Shown here one piece after another: positions 36,801 through 47,000 of a DNA stretch of 64,000 nt. The stretch comes from Pelodera strongyloides (taxonomy: Eukaryota; Nematoda; Chromadorea; Rhabditida; Rhabditidae). Below the pieces are notes generated by a model that saw nothing but the letters and a program-made list of their open reading frames with translations, was not told where the DNA came from and made no database searches. The first letter of the stretch is position 1. Each line of letters starts with the position of its first letter. Location: positions 144,942-208,941 of the forward strand of contig JAANDG010000233.1 of the NCBI GenBank assembly GCA_036852015.1. The letters are read 5' to 3'. The position numbers and the translations under genes are program-made.

Positions 36801-39800
36801 GCGCCTTTCGAGATTTACTTAATCTGCGCCAGGAGATGCTTTTCTACGCAGAATCCACCTTGACATGCCCTTTAACGTACGTACCGTGTAGGTATATGTA
36901 GTAAAATCTACATGTACCTACAAAGTGCTAAAAAGGGCATCGATCTGAACCACAGCACAACCGTTGCAAACAGGTAAAGGCAGGCGCATACATAGATATG
37001 AACATATGAAGAACCCATCGAAAGTCGTTTATAGTCCCCTCCCCGAGTATACCCCCCGTTTTCCTTTCAGAGACTCTGCTTGAGCATAACTGCTCTGAAC
37101 CACTGGTTGCCGTGTTTTCGGCTACGCCTCGTCTACCTCGGTCAGTAAAAAAACTATACTAATCCATACCTTTGGCGCTAACTCGGTGGCAACCACTAAT
37201 ATCCAACATCTCTAGATTTGGCATCATTCCTCCGATTTTACCCAGCGTCCAGTCATCAATATATTCACAGTTGGCAACGCGCAGCATGCGAAGTTGCTCA
37301 AGATCATGGAGATTTTCAAACCCTGAAACAAGTAGCTCATACATCAAATAATAGCGGATCTCAGATCTCTACACTTGCACACAAGATTACTACTAGATAG
37401 GGAGATGGGAGATCGCGCCTGTGAGACCATTCAATGCTAATGTAATGATAAATTTTATCGTGTAAAAAGTGGACTGTTTTAGGCCCGTGTTTTTGGATCT
37501 TCTGCGCGACGTGAGTCAAAAGTATATTGCTAGTGTGTAGTTAGTTAATTACTTACTATATTTAAAAAAATGACCGGCGACAAAAAGAGACCAATTCAGT
37601 TCTGAGCTGCGGCAACAAAACAAAAAGTGATAAATTCATTTATGAAGACTAAATAATATTTTATGAAACACCAAATTTTAATTTGCCAATTATTTATTTC
37701 TATCCAACGGGGAGCCACAAATTGCGGCTGGCAAAGGTCGCATCTTGCAGCTTATAGTTGTTAGTGATACTAAACAAAAGGCGCAGTGGTGTATATCTCA
37801 AAAGAAACCATTCCGCTAAATGAATACAAGACGTGTATCCATGCTAATGACCCAGAAACCTTTGAAATATATTACACGATGCCAGAGACACCGTTTCCCG
37901 CACTGTTATGAAATATGTATATATATGTTTGTGCTAGTGTGATGTAGTTTGATAAGATGCATTATCTACACACACACTATAAACATACTTCCCCATAAAT
38001 ACCATTATTAATTCCTTTTTTAAATGGTCAACCTTGCCTAGTTCGGCTATTTTCATAGTCCACACTCCACATCTTATTTTTATGTTCACTAGTTAACTAA
38101 CTACAATGGGAAACAGCAAGGGAGCACCGCAATTTTTGGCTCCCCGTTGGATAGAAATAAATAATTGGCAAATTAAAATTTGGTGTTTCATAAAATATTA
38201 TTTAGTCTTCATAAATGAATTTATCACTTTTTGTTTTGTTGCTGCAGCTCAGAACTGAATTGGTCTCTTTTTGTCGCCGGTCATTTTTTTAAATATAGTA
38301 AGTAATTAACTAACTACACACTAGCAATATACTTTTGACTCACGTCGCGCAGAAGATCCAAAAACACGGGCCTAAAACAGTCCACTTTTTACACGATAAA
38401 ATATTTTCCTCTTTTTGCAGATATTTGGCAAATATCCTTTTGTATATTGAGGGATAAAAATTAAGAAACTCACTTCTTTCAATAAACTTATACACAAACA
38501 TCCAATTTTGTCTCATATTGATATGTATAACGCAGTTAACTGTCGAATAATTGCTGGCCCGATTCATTGCAAAAAGTTCGCCGCTTCCAGAACTTGAACC
38601 ATAATACACCTACTACGAGTCCTACTCTACCAGTTACACCAAGTAGCCACTGTGTCGGCAAGATTACGCATCCAACTAAGAATTCGGAAAGAGTAGGCTG
38701 TGCAAATAGCCATATGCCACCATATGTATATTCGATTATGTAGAATTCAGAATACATTATCCCTTCAATTCAGAAAGTGGTTTCCAAACTTGTATTCTAA
38801 AAGTTATGTGATAATGTATGCGACTTTGGCAGAATGTTCACCTCTTGCACAGAACTAAAAGTCACAAATTATCTTTTCAACTTCGCCGACTTAGAATTTC
38901 AGTCTTTTACGCTTTCATCACATTGCGTGTGCTCAAAACCAAAAAAGGGGTTTCCCTAGCTTACAAGCCTAATAATAGATTACGATCGAAAAAAAATAAT
39001 ACCCAAGGAAGGGTATTGCTTTTATAGAGCAGTTATTTTCCGTGGTTGAATGCAGTATAACTTATCCTACCCACTAACTATGACGCTCCCTCAATTAGGC
39101 GGGCTAGCGGTCAAAGGGGGCGGGGTCCACCTAGGGGGCGGGGCTTCGTCTTGCATGAAAACGCGGGTGCAATTTTCAGAGGCCCAAAAGTCCAAGAAAT
39201 CGATATCAGAGAAAGTTGCCGTCACAGAGAATTATTCTCATCAACACTTCATCTATCTACTGCCGAAGTTTGGGACCAAAATGTTCATTGCGAAGCGCGC
39301 TAGGGCCGTAAATGTACCAAAAATGGCTCAAAAAGCAATAAAAAAAAAATCAATACTTAGAAATTAATATTTTAAAATTCTGATGGCTTTGCGTGATGCC
39401 CGCAAGCCGACTTGCTATACTGCCTTTGATTTCAAAAGGATCCGTTCAGCCATCTCCAAAATTGAGGAAGGTTGGATACATAAATATATACCGACATATA
39501 ACGTCAGAGGCCCTTTTTATTACATATATTCAAACTTGACTTTAAGGGCTGAATTTTTGCAGGCTTATGGTAAATACATTCCAGAGTAGATTTGCAAAAT
39601 TGGAGACGGATTGGTTCAGTAGTTTTTGTGCTATTAATTGAAAAGTGCTCCAAGGTCCGGGAAAACCCCGTAGAAGAACCAAAAAGGGCTAGGCGCGCTA
39701 TCGCGCGCCTAGCCCCAAATCACAAACACAGTGGCCCATGGCAGTCCAATACTAGCGTAACAAAATGTCTTCCATTGTCATAATGATACAGACAAAACAG

Positions 39801-41478
39801 TCCTCAAAGAAACTAAGAAACGAAGGTAGAAGAAAAGAAACCAAGTCTGAAAAGACCACCCACCCTCGTACATCAACTCGGTTCCGGATGCATCGATGGC
39901 TTCGATGTGCAATCCTGGGACTTTCCTTCCTGGCAAACTGTAACCCTACAACAAGAACAGTAAGTATAAGTTGGGACTGTATAAGCCAATATATAAAGTG
40001 TTTAGTTTCTTAATAACAAAGACAAACTAACAAAACCGAGCGAAATAGGGACAATGCAGTAAAAACAAACGGAAGGACTGAGACTGGAAGGGGAATGTGG
40101 TCATAACATCATCTATGCATAAAGTATGACACATGATAATAGGGCTGCTAGGAAGCGGGGCAAGAAATTATAAAAAATAAAAACACACCTTTTTCGGGTC
40201 TCTTCTGTACCAGTTATCATCTCCGACAAACTTGACGGAGGCTCCTCGATGAACGAGAAAGTGAGCGGCAGCCAAATCGGGACCCAGAAAGAGGAGACGC
40301 TCCGGAATCATTCTGAAACACATATGTTCTGATTTTCAGTCGTTCGCCTAATGATTGAGAAATGTGCTCGTTTAAAGCGGAATAATGGCCGGTTCTTGAA
40401 ACGCACGTCAAGTAACTACATTACCACTAATTATATTCAAATGGGAATTATTAACAAAAAAAAAACAATTTTTTTCAAAAACCGGTCGATATTTCGCTTT
40501 CATCGGTCAGGGATCCAAATTAATGTATCGTATAGGTATTAAAACACTTGGCTTGAACGTGTTCAGGTTAACTTGAAAAATGACACTTGGATAATAACGT
40601 GGTATCAGCCTATCCGCTCAGCAAGCGAGCAATACCTGATGTGATTACATAGTTACAGTTACAGAAATTGCATATAACCGCACAATGTCCATACCTCTGA
40701 TCGTATTGCAAGTGTTGAAAGTGTTCGTATCTCCTCACTCGTCGAATATTGTCGAATGAGTGATCGACGTATCTCATTTGTGTGTGATTGGTGAGAAGTT
40801 CCATTGGAAGAGCTCCAGTGTCCTTACGAGACATGTCAGCCCGGTCCTTCTTTGGCAATACTAAATAAATATTAAGAGCAAAATATCAATTTCATGACGA
40901 TGCCCGCCCGAACTGGGCTGGGCATGAGACCAAGCAGTATTCAATTTTACAATACATAAAAACCCAGCCATAGACGCATCAGATTATGTTTACTTTGTCC
41001 ACATTTACTTTCTCAATGAAACATGATGCTAGAGCATGCCAAATAACTACTTTTGATAGTGAATACGTTAAAAGGCTTGATCGAAGTTAAGTCGAATCAT
41101 GTAAACAACAAAAAATATACCTTGCTCCGGCTTCTCCGGCGTAATATACAATCCAGTTGGTAACTTGATAAAGTTCCGAAGTCGGGCTTTTTCTTCGATA
41201 TGCTCAGCACGGTCTCTTTCCAGCTCTTGCCATCTGAATAGCTCATCAATATGTTTACAACGCACTATTTCTAAAGTTATTCTTATAATACGCTATTTTC
41301 ACCGCATTAGGTAGAGTCAGTTCCCATCCCTCAATACACCTCCATGATCCGAACACCGACAAAACAAAAAGTAGAAGGAAATAGTATCGCACCTTTTAAA
41401 GTTATTCCATTTGTGAATCCATGACGCTGACCGCTTGAATATACGACATGATGACGCTGACGGTTTCAGGCAATGCAT
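30863..41478 (-). CDS. dmac2: Mitochondrial DMAC2/ATP5S-like LRR protein with long C-terminal extension
   Basis: Twelve exons: 41478-41393, 41233-41121, 40860-40695, 40312-40187, 39937-39864, 37322-37170, 36445-36378, 36040-35899, 35293-35179, 34627-34516, 31553-31392, 31006-30863. They make 487 codons including the stop; exon 4 is taken to 40187 because only that donor keeps phase. Residues 1-30 form a basic, acid-free, Ser-rich mitochondrial presequence (MHCLKPSASSCRIFKRSASW). The middle carries the family block LFLGPDLAAAHFLVHRGA, DNWYRRDPK and HIEAIDASGTE. It is followed by leucine-rich repeats (LEQLRMLRVANCEYIDDW, LEMLDISGCHRV, LNYLRLEGF). DMAC2 helps build the distal membrane arm of complex I, and its paralogue DMAC2L (ATP5S) is coupling factor B. 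The last ~190 residues (from about VVQDAKGNAFVEDDSGRLFY) extend beyond the human proteins (~257 aa) and are unrecognised. The ATG is preceded by TTGCAG, a likely trans-splice site. The gene lies 340 bp downstream of the ALR gene. Confidence 0.85.
31642..31829. mobile_element. GC-rich TGCAAGC/GCTTGCACGCC element, copy 2
   Basis: GGCGTGCAAGCCGCGTGGGC at the left, inverted CGCGGCTTGCACGCC at the right. There are at least eight GCGTGCA/TGCACGC motifs in both orientations. It lies in an intron of the DMAC2-like gene. Confidence 0.85.
32304..33260 (-). CDS. Possible small nested gene (about 67 aa)
   Basis: Inside the long intron 31554-34515 of the DMAC2-like gene, same strand, four segments have good acceptors (CAATTTAG, CTTTGCAG, TTTTAG, CTTTTAG). 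Three of them also have plausible donors. If the second segment ends at CCAG|GTGACA, a single frame runs from MDFFHQIEIQ through SCVNEAPTMRTTCRP to SFAVAGPEATC and a TGA. No homologue is recognised and the second donor is weak. The segments could instead belong to a non-coding spliced transcript. Confidence 0.25.
32521..32630 (-). repeat. Dispersed repeat, copy 2
   Basis: Inverted relative of 11718-11810, sharing GAATATTCGAA and TTACATATTCAGTCGC. An AAAGCGAA motif flanks it at about 32475. Confidence 0.7.
34098..34289. mobile_element. GC-rich TGCAAGC/GCTTGCACGCC element, copy 3
   Basis: Starts near GGTTGGCGTGCAAGCGGCGT and ends GGCTTGCACGCCAAGTTTCG followed by TCAGTG. The right end is the exact inverse of the left end of copy 1 (CACTGACGAAANTTGGCGTG). 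Confidence 0.85.
34993..35168. mobile_element. MITE family 1, copy f
   Basis: AAAGCAGAATAACGGCCGGT at the left, AAACCGGCCGGTATTTCGCT at the right. It ends about 10 bp from the donor of exon 9 of the DMAC2-like gene (35179). Confidence 0.9.
35359..35430 (+). pseudogene. tRNA-like sequence, probably a pseudogene
   Basis: Has an A-box-like TAGCGCAGCAG, a D stem GCGC/GCGC, a B-box AGTTCGAACCC and roughly pairing acceptor ends. The 3' strand of the anticodon stem is missing: CCTGA CTCTAAA is followed by GTGCGAGG instead of TCAGG. The T stem is also poor. It lies in an intron of the DMAC2-like gene, on the opposite strand. Confidence 0.55.
37452..38402. mobile_element. 951-bp fold-back element with ~270-bp arms
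   Basis: The left arm, from ATTTTATCGTGTAAAAAGTG to about 37725, is repeated inverted from about 38130 to CACTTTTTACACGATAAAAT with only scattered mismatches (e.g. GCTGCGGC/GCTGCAGC). About 400 bp of internal sequence has no convincing ORF. It lies in intron 5 of the DMAC2-like gene. The arm identity indicates recent insertion or gene conversion. Confidence 0.93.
39686..39715. repeat. Perfect GC-rich hairpin with GCGCTATCGCGC core
   Basis: GGGCTAGGCGCGC / GCGCGCCTAGCCC flanking a TATC centre. It lies at the end of a distinctive block (about 39060-39715) in the intron between exons 5 and 6 of the DMAC2-like gene. The core is shared with 43768-43787. Confidence 0.8.
40374..40500. mobile_element. 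MITE family 1, copy g (shortened)
   Basis: AAAGCGGAATAATGGCCGGT at the left, AAACCGGTCGATATTTCGCT at the right. The middle is shorter than in other copies. It lies in an intron of the DMAC2-like gene. Confidence 0.8.
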
Positions 41479-41818
41479 CTGATTATACCTGCAATTTTAT
41501 TACTATTAAGCAAACAATACACGAACACTACGTTACTACGTATAAACACGATCGGCCTGGACAGACAATTGCAACTGTTTAACAAATCTGACTAAAAATG
41601 AAAAGGCACACCTTCGAAAACTAACCTACAGCTAAAAAAGGAAACAAAAAGATTCAGCAATACGACTCGTAACAAACCAATAGACGCACAAATCTTACAG
41701 TAAAAGGTATGAAACGCAAAATATTGCCTAAAGACCCAAAGAGCCTTCGATATAAGGCTTTTTGGAGGGGAATAACATTAATAATTTAAGGATCAGTATG
41801 ATCTAAACATAAAATTAA
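41479..41818. other. Short interval between ALR and the DMAC2-like gene
   Basis: About 340 bp of UTR/intercistronic sequence on the minus strand. It holds a small stem-loop (GCCTT/AAGGC, about 41735-41760) and TTGCAG next to the downstream start codon. Confidence 0.5.
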
Positions 41819-42343
41819 CTAATAATCACAGGAACCATCACTCCAACCGTCCTTCCATCTCTCAAAGACTTTCGAACAATCAAATTGTTCCTTTCCCGTC
41901 TTTTCGTTTACTTTGTTGTGTAACCGACACATCCAGTCAGCGAACTCCTTCCTCGATCCAACTTTTGGGGGATCCTCCTTTAGATCTTTCCTCAAATCCT
42001 TCGCACAGAAATCACACGGGTACAGCTTGCCAAGTCCGTTCATAAAGCTCACAGCAGCCGTTTTATCACCTTCGGTGGGTTTTTCCGGGAAATAGACTGA
42101 CATGGAATGTAGTAAAGTCCAAGTGTGCTTTCCAAGTTGGTCCTTGTCGGCCGGACAGTCCTTCCTCGAGGTTCCGGCCACAGGTTCACTTTGTTTTTCC
42201 TTTCCATTGCTTCCGTTGGAAGATGGATTTTGCGATTGAGCCGCAGCCTTACGAGCGGCTAATTCTCGACCTTTCTTCATCATATCCTCCACGGAAACGC
42301 ATGCTCGACAAGGTTTGCCATCAGGACCAAGCTGATAATCCAT
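41819..42343 (-). CDS. gfer: FAD-linked sulfhydryl oxidase ALR (Erv1 family)
   Basis: Single-exon frame of 174 residues. The N-terminal CRAC pair (residues 12-15) matches the shuttle-cysteine region of long-form ALR (KPCRAC). A Ser/Lys-rich linker follows, then the Erv1/ALR domain: GKHTWTLLHSMSVYFP (71-86), LYPCDFCAKDLRK with the redox CxxC at 110-113, the WMCRLHNKVN signature around 137-146, and the FDCSKVFERWKDGWSDGSCD tail. The enzyme reoxidises MIA40 in the mitochondrial intermembrane space using FAD and passes electrons to cytochrome c or oxygen. A CRAC-bearing N-terminus is typical of the mitochondrial form, and no classical presequence is seen. The ATG at 42343 is the first in frame. 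It follows two close acceptors (CTCTTTCAG and GTCCAG), consistent with trans-splicing. The DMAC2-like mitochondrial gene follows 340 bp downstream on the same strand. Confidence 0.95.
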   Translation of the reverse strand: MDYQLGPDGKPCRACVSVEDMMKKGRELAARKAAAQSQNPSSNGSNGKEKQSEPVAGTSRKDCPADKDQLGKHTWTLLHSMSVYFPEKPTEGDKTAAVSFMNGLGKLYPCDFCAKDLRKDLKEDPPKVGSRKEFADWMCRLHNKVNEKTGKEQFDCSKVFERWKDGWSDGSCDY

Positions 42344-44014
42344 ATAATGCCTGGACACAAAACTGAAAGAGGAGTAAGTAAAGCTGTACGCTCATAGAGA
42401 ACGACCTATACTAGACCAAATCACGACAATGAAATGGAAGGGCGCTAAGAGTAGTTTGGATTTGCTAACGTGAATAAACAAAAGAAAACACAAGAAAACT
42501 TTACAAGAAGAAAACTATTGCAAATTATATAAAATAATCTCGAAATTGTGCAGTTATTATACTGTAGCCCACAAATTCTGCAGTGCGCACACTATAAGAC
42601 AAAACTACCGTAATCTGCACTTTCACGTACGTGATAATTGGTAATAAGGTCTAAAATTAGGCAATTTTCAGGGCAGGAACATTTACTATGTTTTATAAAC
42701 TCGCCACAAAAACTTCCATTTCATACTAAATTAATAAAAAGAAATATTGTTAATGGAACTTGGATTGTGATTGGGGGAGAGCGCCGAAGTACCGAATTAA
42801 AGTGAGTATACGGTACATCTTTGCATGAAAAATTGGATTGTTCGCGAAAGTCGACGAGATTTGTTTTCCGAAATGAAAGAAACTTCTATTATTTACAATT
42901 CTTCTTGCTGACTTCCGCAGTCAACTAGCGCACAAGCCCAAAGCAAAGAAAATCAAGGATACTTTTAACTGGACTGGGGGATAAAGCCTAAATTCCGAAG
43001 CCATCCCTAAAGCTTACCTTTGTCACATTCTAACCTTTCAGTCACTGTCATTGGACAACACAGAACATACCGCTCAGCCACCGTCCTCAAGGGAATAGCT
43101 CAATAAAACGTTGAGCTGCGAACCTAAAGCGAAAAGCGGGAAGGCGGATGCACAGTTCCGCACAGTTCAGAAGGCGGATGCACGACCGCGTCAACTTGCA
43201 CATCTCCCGCTCCGCCACGCATCCTAAGCGGCGGCGACGTTGATCGCGACGCCCAGTACTACCGGCTGACTCACACTCTAAGTTTCTTGTATGACACACA
43301 CACAAAATTAGAAGTCCCGAAGTGCAAATCAGACAATGGATATATCTCTACCCAGAAACAATATAACCGCTCTACGTCCATATCACCCCACAAACAAAAC
43401 CAACACGAATTCGAAATAAAATCTTTACAAAGAAAAACAACAATAAGCAAATACGAGCATCAGCACCCTATACTGTACACTATTCCTTATCTGAAAGCCA
43501 AAATCGTCCCAAACATCTTTCAAAAAACATTAACTAACTTATCACAGAATTCCAAAATATTACAAAACTTAAAAAGTAATAAAAAAGTGAAACTTAGATA
43601 TGCATCTCAATGACTACGCCAATACAAGAATTACATGGGAAAACGTAGATAATACCAGACTAAGTAAAATAAATAGCTAAACGCTCAAAAATAAATCAAA
43701 AGTATCACAAAAAATTCTTTCAAAATATAGCAATATTTCAAACAGAACCTAAAAAAACCCAAACTATGTTAGCGCTATCGCGCTAACAAAGGAAATTCAA
43801 AACCGGACGGATACAACTTGATATTATGTGACAATAAACCAGTCAATGGTAAATAAGAAAAAGCCTAAACCACGTTATGCTAGAATTATCTGCTGTGTTC
43901 TTCGATCAACTTACAGTTAGATAAAGAAAGGAAAATACACAATGCACTAGTGCATATGGTACGCATTCTCCAATCAGGAACCCTACAGTATAGACTACAG
44001 TACTTCCCGGCCAA
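42344..44014. other. Intergenic region between ALR and AP-2 mu
   Basis: No exons found. It includes a GC-richer block with short direct repeats (GAAGGCGGATGCAC twice, about 43139-43185) and a GTTAGCG/CGCTAAC hairpin at 43768-43787. The promoter of ALR and the 3' region of AP-2 mu should lie here. Confidence 0.55.
43768..43787. repeat. Perfect 20-bp palindromic hairpin
   Basis: GTTAGCGC TATC GCGCTAAC; shares the GCGCTATCGCGC core with the longer hairpin at 39686-39715. Confidence 0.75.
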
Positions 44015-47000
44015 TCAGCACCTCGTCTCATAAATTCCACTTCTGCCCATGTACCGTACCCACTTCACGACGTCATGATCAGAATAGTTCATCTTCGATT
44101 CGAACACTTTCAGATAACGAACCTGCAACCATGAATTTATGATATATTTATAGTAAATACTATAAATAATAATAAAAAAGGAACTAAACCCCAAAATATT
44201 AAATTACAAACAGTGTAACAAAAAGATGCAATAGAGTTCTTTTATCACACGCTTCCTATTCTGCAGTGACGCAATCATGTTTGCGGACAGGTGCTCTCAA
44301 GCCCGTTTAGCTCAGTGGCAGAGCGTCTGTCTCGTAAACAGAAGGTCATGAGTTCAATCCTCATAGTGGGCAATCTTTTTGCTCACCTTGAAACCGCTTG
44401 GAGCGAACGGGACTTCGAAGGACAGCTTCACAGGAGGTCGGCTCCACTTCTTATTCGCCTAAAAACATACTGAGTGCTCAATGCGCCAATAATAATGCGC
44501 ATATTACTCTGATGGACAGTTGTGTGTCAAAATGAAGGCCAATAAAAAAACGCAACCAGTCTATCACTAGCTACATATAACAGAACATCATAAAGGAATG
44601 CTGAAACATTCCCAATTCGCATAAAGGATTACAATCAGAAAACCGGTTATTCCACTGGTTGGGTAGTCACGCGCTTTAGAAGGAGAAAGACAGTACGTAC
44701 CACATTTCCAAACTGCAAGAGTTCTAATTCAGCGCTGATCTGCAATTCTTTTCCACCCGACATGCGCTTGATCTAGAAACAAAGAATTAACAACCTATTA
44801 CTTTGTGACTTACTGTGGTCTCAGCCATTATTCTCCCCCTAAAATTAGTCAAGCAGGTCGCGATGAGGTCGCGATGCCGAAAAGCGTGTGATCAAAATGA
44901 ATTTGGCAGATTGAAGTTGAGTTAATTCTACTAACTGTTACTATAAGCTGGCGACATACAAGGGAGGTATCAAGTACCTCCCCTCTCTGCCTCTCTCTCT
45001 CTGTGTCTCTCGCTCACACCAACCTTCCAAACAATGGCGTTTTCTCCAGCCTTATACCTGGCCTTTCCCTTCATGCACAACACTGAAGCGCCCGAAGTGT
45101 GCGGAGGTGTTGGGATACGAACCTGGATGTTGGTAAGAATATAAACGGAATATTCACACATACAGAGTAAGGCTTATTCAGATTAGCGGTGTGACAGAAT
45201 GAAAAAGAATGACATGAAACGCGAGCGCGCGAGCCAGAAATTCAAAATTTATATCGTCAGAATGCATCGATCAGCATCCGCTTCTCTTCTGTTTATTTTA
45301 CTTCCACAAGACAACAAGCTGAATAGCCGTAGTAAGACTAGAAACCGTGTGAATGACACCCATAAACCTCGTGAATGCAGCTTTTCTCGAACACAATTCA
45401 CAACATAAATCAACGCAATTACACAAAAAGCAACTACCTCAATCTTCTGAGCGAGCAAGTTTTGCTTAAAATCGGATTTGAGCACCACTTTAATCTCGAT
45501 TTTCGACTTGTTCACTTCACGCACGAGCGGGATCACTCTGAAACGAGTGTTTAAAGAGATGGGTTAGGAGTAAGAATATAACGTGAAACGGAAAGGAAAG
45601 GCGCCAAGCAATACTACTTCAAGAACTCAGAGAGGGAGCTAGGCACTAATTCTAGGCAAAACATGTCTGTTCGATCGCCGCACACCACACGAGAGCACAA
45701 ACTACAAAATGCAAGCAAAACAACAGTTGCGCCTTACATGAACCCACATAACCACACCTCATAGCTCCGTAAACCCTTAATCCTATTAAGAACTCATACC
45801 TGAACGGAAGTTTAATATCATTGGTGGTCCTATACTTGAGCAGCTCGCACTGTCCATCAGGAGGCACAAATGAGATGGCCCGTTCCTGCTCGAATCGGTG
45901 TAAACGGACACACTGGTGGAACTGCATGTCATCGATAGCCACACTCACACGACCTCTGAAAAGGCGCAATTGAGATAAGAATAATCATAATAACTGAAGG
46001 TGCGCACATTATTCCCTTCACCTCTAACCAAAGTCTCCATGAAACGATGAATCGGGCCTAAAACGATAACACTAAAGTGATAAAGGGGAAGGGTATTTAT
46101 TAATGAAAGGGGCAATCAGACAAGGGTTCATTCATACAGCAGAATCTGTCATGCTGTGTTCAAAGTTAAAGCAGGAACCTAACGAATAAAATAAAAATAC
46201 TGTTTTTTATGTCAAATCTTTGGCAAACAAAAGTTTAATCTCCTACGAAGCACGTGCAATGTCCACCAACGGAATTATCAACATGACGTGAAACATACGG
46301 TTTCTCGGGATCCTGCCGCATGGTCAGCTTTTCGTTGATTCCGAATTTGCACTCGGGCATTCCGGACAGAAAGCACTTCATCTGTACCACACCGGCCACA
46401 TGCGTTGACAATACTTGACCTGAAATGGAAAGGAATTATATTTATATGGCTTCCCCCGTGACATTCTCTGTACTGAAAAGCCCTTCTAACTCCATCGAAC
46501 GAGATTCAGTGGAGGTTTGACCCTACAGTCAAACCACCACTGAATCTCAAAACATAATAAATTACAATATCATCAAAGCAGTTACAAAGTCCACAAGTTT
46601 AGTAAGCAACATATATCGAAATCAATTAGAGCTAAGTAATAAACCTAAGCAGACATCCTGATTAAGCACATATACAATATCATGACGACGTACCTTGAGC
46701 TGACATCAGTAGATCGACATACTCGATCACATCGATGAACAGTTCGTTCCTCTTATACTTGATACCCTCGCGACGCCAACTGATTTGACCGGTCACCTAC
46801 AGTAACGTTAAGTTATTACAAATGTTGATGATTGCGCACTTATTTCGTCTTTATTATCCAATTTTTAACATACTAGCGTTTTAGAACAAACAAAACAAAA
46901 CAAAACAATGGTAGAGTACAACAAAAAGAAACACAAAACACTAATTTCAACATGTGTAACTTCCACAGATTCGAGCAGGAACGGGCCATGGACAACTTTC

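Noticed and set aside
42344..42358. Upstream non-ATG start for ALR
   Set aside because: The first in-frame ATG at 42343 follows splice-acceptor motifs directly and gives the expected N-terminus.
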